From assembly GCF_027557445.1 (NCBI RefSeq), contig NZ_CP106841.1, forward strand, positions 1,412,001 to 1,476,000: a stretch of 64,000 nt of DNA, in the 5' to 3' direction. The notes beneath the pieces are model-generated. The model was not told the DNA's origin, did no database searches, and worked only from the letters and a program-made list of their open reading frames with translations. A program made the translations under genes and the position numbers. The number at the start of each line of letters is the position of its first letter. Within the stretch, counting starts at the first letter, position 1. The DNA is from Paenalcaligenes faecalis (GTDB lineage: Bacteria; Pseudomonadota; Gammaproteobacteria; Burkholderiales; Burkholderiaceae_B). Below, piece after piece: positions 60,154-64,000 of the stretch.

Positions 60154-60810
60154 CGCCCATCGCGAATCACTGTTCCGACCTGTGCTGCATTGATTACTGC
60201 CAATAAATCGCAACTGGGCCTGTATGCCCTGCTGCAACAAAATTGCCAAAATATACAGATAACTGGGTGTGACTAGCTCTGGGTTTTGCGCTGGATCTAT
60301 GGCTGGGTCCGTGCCAAAAGCTGTAGTAGCAGGATAGGTTATATACACATGTCGCCTTGCTTGAGCACTTAGTTTTGTTAATGCCATATGCATGTCTTCG
60401 ACCAAAGTAGAACGTGAAGCGACTACCACATCACAAATCGGGACATCTGACCAACTGTCCTCCCATGATTTACATAATGTACTAATATTATGCGTATCAT
60501 AATGAAGGGCATTGGCCTGTAATTTATCTAACATCCCTTGACTGTAATCCAAGGCGTAAACATGTTTTGCTTTAGCTGCGGCTAAAACAGCAATCGCCCC
60601 AGCCCCACACCCTACATCTAAGAGCGTATCCGTTTTACCTATATCCATTGCGGATAAAAAAGCCTGTGTGTAACTATTTTCCAAATGGCCTACTGCAATT
60701 TGCTGTGCTTTTTGATCCCACGTTGAGGCCTCTGACCGAGGTCTAGCTGCCCGCTGTTTGTGACGAATATATAGCTGAGAAAAATCAATATCATGAATAC
60801 TTTGCATCAT
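60133..60810 (-). CDS. Class I SAM-dependent methyltransferase
   Basis: 225 residues with a Rossmann-type methyltransferase core: LLDVGCGAGAIAVLAA (motif I, about 63-78), VYALDYSQGMLDKL (motif II acidic residue) and a later CDVVVASRSTLVEDM (motif IV region). No membrane segments. The N-terminal region (SQLYIRHKQRAARPRSEASTWDQKA) is shared with a group of uncharacterised methyltransferases. Substrate unknown. It is divergent from the glutamate-synthase-like gene and its end overlaps the AraC remnant. Confidence 0.8.
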   Translation of the reverse strand: MMQSIHDIDFSQLYIRHKQRAARPRSEASTWDQKAQQIAVGHLENSYTQAFLSAMDIGKTDTLLDVGCGAGAIAVLAAAKAKHVYALDYSQGMLDKLQANALHYDTHNISTLCKSWEDSWSDVPICDVVVASRSTLVEDMHMALTKLSAQARRHVYITYPATTAFGTDPAIDPAQNPELVTPSYLYILAILLQQGIQAQLRFIGSNQCSTGRNSDSRWALIDWAV

Positions 60811-60926
60811 TTAACGTCTTTAAAAATTTAGCGTCTATTTACGCATGTTTCTATCGCCTACAATAGATTATGATAGACCCACTACTATAATAAGCCATTT
60901 ATTCGACACATCAGGAGCCATCATTT

Positions 60927-62618
60927 ATGTATCGTTTGCTAACCCGCTATACTGCTTTTTATGCTGTGCTAGTCGCAGCTATTGTATTTAGCTTACTTGC
61001 CTTATTTAGCGGTGTTGGCTGGTGGCTACTGGCGCTACCTTTTATTGCCCTGAGTGCTTTAGGCATGGTGGATCTTACCCAAACCCGTCACGCCATACGT
61101 CGCAACTACCCCGTTATTGGTAATTTACGCTTTTTATTCGAGTTCATTCGCCCTGAAATTCGTCAATATTTCATGGAAAGTGATGATCAACAATTGCCTT
61201 TTTCACGGGCAGATCGATCATTGGTGTACCAACGCGCTAAACAACAAGAAGACAAACAACCCTTTGGTACACAAGAAGACGTTTATAGTCCTGGCTACGA
61301 ATGGATCAATCACTCCATGATCCCAAGCACAATTAAAGACATTAACTTTCGTGTACAGGTCGGTGGCCCTGACTGTAAAAAACCTTACTCTCTGTCTGCG
61401 TTTAATATCTCAGCCATGAGCTTTGGAGCCTTATCTGCTAATGCCGTCATGGCCTTAAATCGAGGCGCTGTATTAGGAAACTTTGCCCATGACACTGGCG
61501 AAGGCGGAATCAGTCGATACCATAGCAAATACGGCGGAGACTTAATCTGGAATATAGGCTCTGGTTATTTTGGCTGTAGGGATGAAAACGGCCAGTTTTC
61601 CCCAGAACGATTTGCTGAGCGCGCCCAGCAAGAGCAAGTCAAAATGATTGAAATCAAACTATCTCAAGGTGCTAAACCGGGGCAAGGCGGAATTTTGCCT
61701 GGGGCTAAGGTCACACCGGAAATTGCTGCGGCTCGTGATGTACCCGTTTGGCAGGACTGTATTTCCCCCCCACAACACAGTGCCTTTAAGACACCGGTAG
61801 AGCTACTTGAGTTCGTAGCTCAATTACGCGAGCTATCTGGTGGTAAGCCCGTCGGCTTTAAACTCACTATAGGACACCCTTGGGAATGGTTTGCTATTGC
61901 TAAAGCCATGGTAAAAACCAACATCACTCCCGACTTTATTGTGGTGGATGGTGCCGAAGGCGGCACGGGGGCCTCTCCCGTCGAATTTATGAACCACGTA
62001 GGAGTTCCCTTAGTGGAAGCCTTGCGTCTGGTACACAATACTCTAGTAGGTATTGGTCTACGAGAACAAGTAAAAATAGGCGCCTCAGGAAAAATCATCA
62101 GTGCCTTTGATATGGCTAGAATCATGGCATTAGGGGCTGATTGGTGTAACAGCGCCCGAGGCTTCATGTTTGCCATTGGCTGCATTCAAGCCTTAACGTG
62201 CCACACAGGCAAGTGCCCAACCGGGGTAACAACCCAAGATCCTATTCGACAAAAAGCCTTAGTTGTCTCGGACAAATCACTGCGTGTGGCGAGCTACCAC
62301 AACAACACACTCAAAGCTCTAGCCGAACTATTACGCGCGGCAGGCCTAGAGCGCCCCTCTGATCTACGTCCTCACCATGTGGCTAGACGTATAGCCAATG
62401 GCGAAGTACGCGTTTTATCTGCTATTTTCCCTGATTTAGAAAAAGGCGACTTACTACGCGGAGAGTTCCGCCATACGGTATTCAGACTAGGCTGGCCCAT
62501 GGCAAACCCTGACTCATTCGAGCCTGAGTACAGCCTTAGTGCAGCCATGTCAGGCTTAGGTCAAGTCAAACCTCCCACCAAAGACAGCTCAGAGCAATCC
62601 GAAAACCGTAGCATTTAA
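60927..62618 (+). CDS. FMN-binding glutamate-synthase-family membrane protein
   Basis: 563 residues. Two N-terminal helices (about 10-30 and 31-48) precede a glutamate-synthase central/FMN domain: ISAMSFGALSANAVMALNRGA, DTGEGGISRYH, IKLSQGAKPGQGGILPGAKV, VDGAEGGTGASPVEFMNHVG, and GADWCNSARGFMFAIGCIQALTCHTGKCPTGVTTQDP with the 3Fe-4S cysteines. It lacks the glutaminase and C-terminal structural domains of GltB, so it is not a normal glutamate synthase. These proteins are common in proteobacteria with unproven function. AGGAG lies 9 bases upstream of the ATG. Confidence 0.88.
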   Translation: MYRLLTRYTAFYAVLVAAIVFSLLALFSGVGWWLLALPFIALSALGMVDLTQTRHAIRRNYPVIGNLRFLFEFIRPEIRQYFMESDDQQLPFSRADRSLVYQRAKQQEDKQPFGTQEDVYSPGYEWINHSMIPSTIKDINFRVQVGGPDCKKPYSLSAFNISAMSFGALSANAVMALNRGAVLGNFAHDTGEGGISRYHSKYGGDLIWNIGSGYFGCRDENGQFSPERFAERAQQEQVKMIEIKLSQGAKPGQGGILPGAKVTPEIAAARDVPVWQDCISPPQHSAFKTPVELLEFVAQLRELSGGKPVGFKLTIGHPWEWFAIAKAMVKTNITPDFIVVDGAEGGTGASPVEFMNHVGVPLVEALRLVHNTLVGIGLREQVKIGASGKIISAFDMARIMALGADWCNSARGFMFAIGCIQALTCHTGKCPTGVTTQDPIRQKALVVSDKSLRVASYHNNTLKALAELLRAAGLERPSDLRPHHVARRIANGEVRVLSAIFPDLEKGDLLRGEFRHTVFRLGWPMANPDSFEPEYSLSAAMSGLGQVKPPTKDSSEQSENRSI

Positions 62619-62647
62619 TCCAAAAAACACATAAACCGTCATATCGT

Positions 62648-62678
62648 AACAAGGCCCCTACATCATAGGGGCCTTGTT
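62648..62678. terminator. Bidirectional rho-independent terminator
   Basis: AACAAGGCCCCTA and TAGGGGCCTTGTT form a 13-bp stem with a 5-base loop between the convergent glutamate-synthase-like and gabD genes. Confidence 0.88.
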
Positions 62679-62700
62679 CTATCAAGTCTCAAGCAAAAAA

Positions 62701-64000
62701 CTAAATTCCACCCATCAGCATATATTTAGTTTCCATGTAATCCTCAAGGCCGTACTTAGCGCCCTCTCGACCCATCCCGGATTGTTTAATACCACCAAAA
62801 GGTGCTGCCTCGTTAGATAACAGCCCACTATTAATGGCAACCATTCCGTACTCTAAGGACTCGGCGACTCGCCATACCCGCCCTATATCACGGCTATAGA
62901 AATAAGCAGCTAAACCATACTCTGTGTCATTTGCCAGTTGAATGACTTGTTCCTCGGTGCTAAAGCGAAATAAAGGCGCTAAGGGCCCAAACGTTTCCTC
63001 TTTAGCGACTTTCATATCAGCAGTTGCATCTGCCACAACGGTAGGTTCAAAAAACAAACCGCCTAAAGCATGAGGTTTACCACCAGTTAAGACACGCCCC
63101 CCTTTGCTAAGGGCGTCCTCAATGTGTTCTTGAACTTTAGTAACCGCCGAAGCCTCAATCAACGGCCCTTGGGTTACGCCCTCAGACGTACCGTCTCCAA
63201 CCTGTAGGGACTGTGTCGCAGCAACAAATTTTGCAGCAAAAGCCTCATAAATTCCGTCCTGAACATAAATGCGATTCGCACAAACACAGGTCTGTCCCAT
63301 ATTACGAAACTTACTGACCATCGCCCCCTCTACGGCAGCGTCCAGATCGGCATCATCAAATACTATAAAAGGCGCATTTCCACCTAGTTCTAAAGAGATT
63401 TTTTTGACCTGGCCTGCGCACTGCGCCATTAGTAAACGCCCTACTGCAGTAGACCCCGTAAAGCTAAATTTACGCACGGTTTCATTAGAGGTCATCTCTT
63501 GACCAATTTCAGCTGCATCTCCCGTCACTATAGACACTAGCCCCGCTGGTACGCCCGCCTCTTCGGCCAAGACCATCAAAGCAAAAGCAGAATAAGGAGT
63601 CTGTGCTGCTGGCTTAATAACAATGGAACATCCAGCCCCTAATGCCGCACCTACTTTTCGGGTAATCATGGAGGAGGGGAAGTTCCACGGTGTAATCGCT
63701 GCACACACACCTACAGGCTCTTTAGTCACAACAATGCGACGATCTGCCGCTGGTCCGGGAATAACATCGCCATAAGCCCTTTTTCCCTCTTCGGCATACC
63801 ACTCAAAATAAGAGGCTCCATAGGCAATCTCGCCTTTGGCCTCGGCTAATGGCTTGCCTTGCTCTAGGGTCATAATACGAGCTAAATCATCCTGATTTTC
63901 CATGATCAGCTCAAACCAACGACGTAAAACCACAGCGCGTTGTTTAGCACTAAGCACCCGCCATTTTTTTTGTGCTATCGCAGCAGCATCAATGGCACGA
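62701..64000 (-). CDS. gabD: Succinate-semialdehyde dehydrogenase (NADP+) (5' end beyond the window)
   Basis: The frame is open to the right edge (residues ...RAIDAAAIAQKKWRVLSAKQR continue upstream of the first visible start), so the N-terminus is missing. About 432 residues are present. The aldehyde dehydrogenase motifs are intact: PWNFPSSMITRKVGAALGAGC, FTGSTAVGRLLM, ELGGNAPFIVFDDADLD (general base Glu), and FRNMGQTCVCANRIYV (catalytic Cys). The sequence is closest to GabD, which oxidises succinate semialdehyde to succinate in GABA catabolism; glutarate-semialdehyde dehydrogenase (DavD) is an alternative. The C-terminal PFGGIKQSGMGREG block and the stop are normal. Confidence 0.88.
   Translation of the reverse strand, partial: RAIDAAAIAQKKWRVLSAKQRAVVLRRWFELIMENQDDLARIMTLEQGKPLAEAKGEIAYGASYFEWYAEEGKRAYGDVIPGPAADRRIVVTKEPVGVCAAITPWNFPSSMITRKVGAALGAGCSIVIKPAAQTPYSAFALMVLAEEAGVPAGLVSIVTGDAAEIGQEMTSNETVRKFSFTGSTAVGRLLMAQCAGQVKKISLELGGNAPFIVFDDADLDAAVEGAMVSKFRNMGQTCVCANRIYVQDGIYEAFAAKFVAATQSLQVGDGTSEGVTQGPLIEASAVTKVQEHIEDALSKGGRVLTGGKPHALGGLFFEPTVVADATADMKVAKEETFGPLAPLFRFSTEEQVIQLANDTEYGLAAYFYSRDIGRVWRVAESLEYGMVAINSGLLSNEAAPFGGIKQSGMGREGAKYGLEDYMETKYMLMGGI

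Noticed and set aside
60927-62618. Standard glutamate synthase large subunit GltB
   Set aside because: It is only 563 residues, with membrane helices and no glutaminase domain.
1-64000. CRISPR array, prophage or integrative-element boundaries
   Set aside because: No regularly spaced repeats, integrase, phage structural genes other than T6SS homologues, or attachment-site duplications at the tRNA-Sec gene were seen.

Overview
The window looks like a chromosomal segment of a Gram-negative proteobacterium. I favour a betaproteobacterium of the Burkholderiales (Alcaligenaceae-like). The T6SS has a tssQ-type lipoprotein and an FHA gene transcribed away from tssJ-tssK-tssL-tssM. The FdhN-type formate dehydrogenase is next to fdhE and selAB. 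A TAT-dependent sulfide:quinone oxidoreductase sits with small membrane and DsrE partners. Base composition is moderate (by eye under 50% GC). The assignment is an inference; I could not run a search.

Region 1 (1-28983) is an almost complete type VI secretion locus. The minus-strand block 1-13820 reads tssJ, tssK, tssL (with an OmpA-like domain), tssM, tagF, a pseudokinase with a PEGA-like domain, tssA, tssB, tssC, hcp, tssE, a DUF3540 gene and the 5' end of tssF. A short plus-strand pair (tssQ-like lipoprotein, FHA protein) diverges from tssJ and runs convergently into clpV. A second minus-strand block (27752-15106) carries two vgrG genes, each followed by a related two-helix membrane protein, then a DUF2169/pentapeptide protein, a pentapeptide protein, a DUF4150 PAAR-like protein and clpV. 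tssG is separated from tssF and lies on the other strand at 27985.

Region 2 (29014-35870) holds an NlpD-like LysM/degenerate LytM lipoprotein, a decayed GH3 beta-glucosidase, a large DUF3772/MscS-type channel, an outer-membrane protein of the phenol-degradation MetA family, and an IS3-family (IS150-like) element. The IS has 3-bp target duplications and sits between the two arms of what was probably one bidirectional terminator.

Region 3 (35925-46142) is a contiguous selenocysteine module, all on the minus strand: fdnG (in-frame UGA plus a SECIS hairpin), fdxH, a cytochrome b556 subunit, fdhE, selA, selB, tRNA-Sec and selD. The selenoprotein substrate and every dedicated bacterial Sec gene lie within about 10 kb.

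Region 4 (46276-64000) contains dtd, a DUF2501 gene, a three-gene envelope operon (CHASE2-like membrane protein, small secreted protein, M48 lipoprotein), a ferric-reductase-like gene with an apparent in-frame deletion, a probable small RNA, a short unknown gene, an AGCS symporter, a sulfide-oxidation module (DUF2892, SQR, small membrane protein, DsrE-like), a LysR regulator divergent from an SMR (MdtJI-like) pair, a ClsC-like phospholipase-D protein, an AraC remnant, a methyltransferase, an FMN-binding glutamate-synthase-like protein and the 3' part of gabD. No gap longer than about 300 bases lacks a feature; the longest (51722-52015) holds the candidate small RNA.
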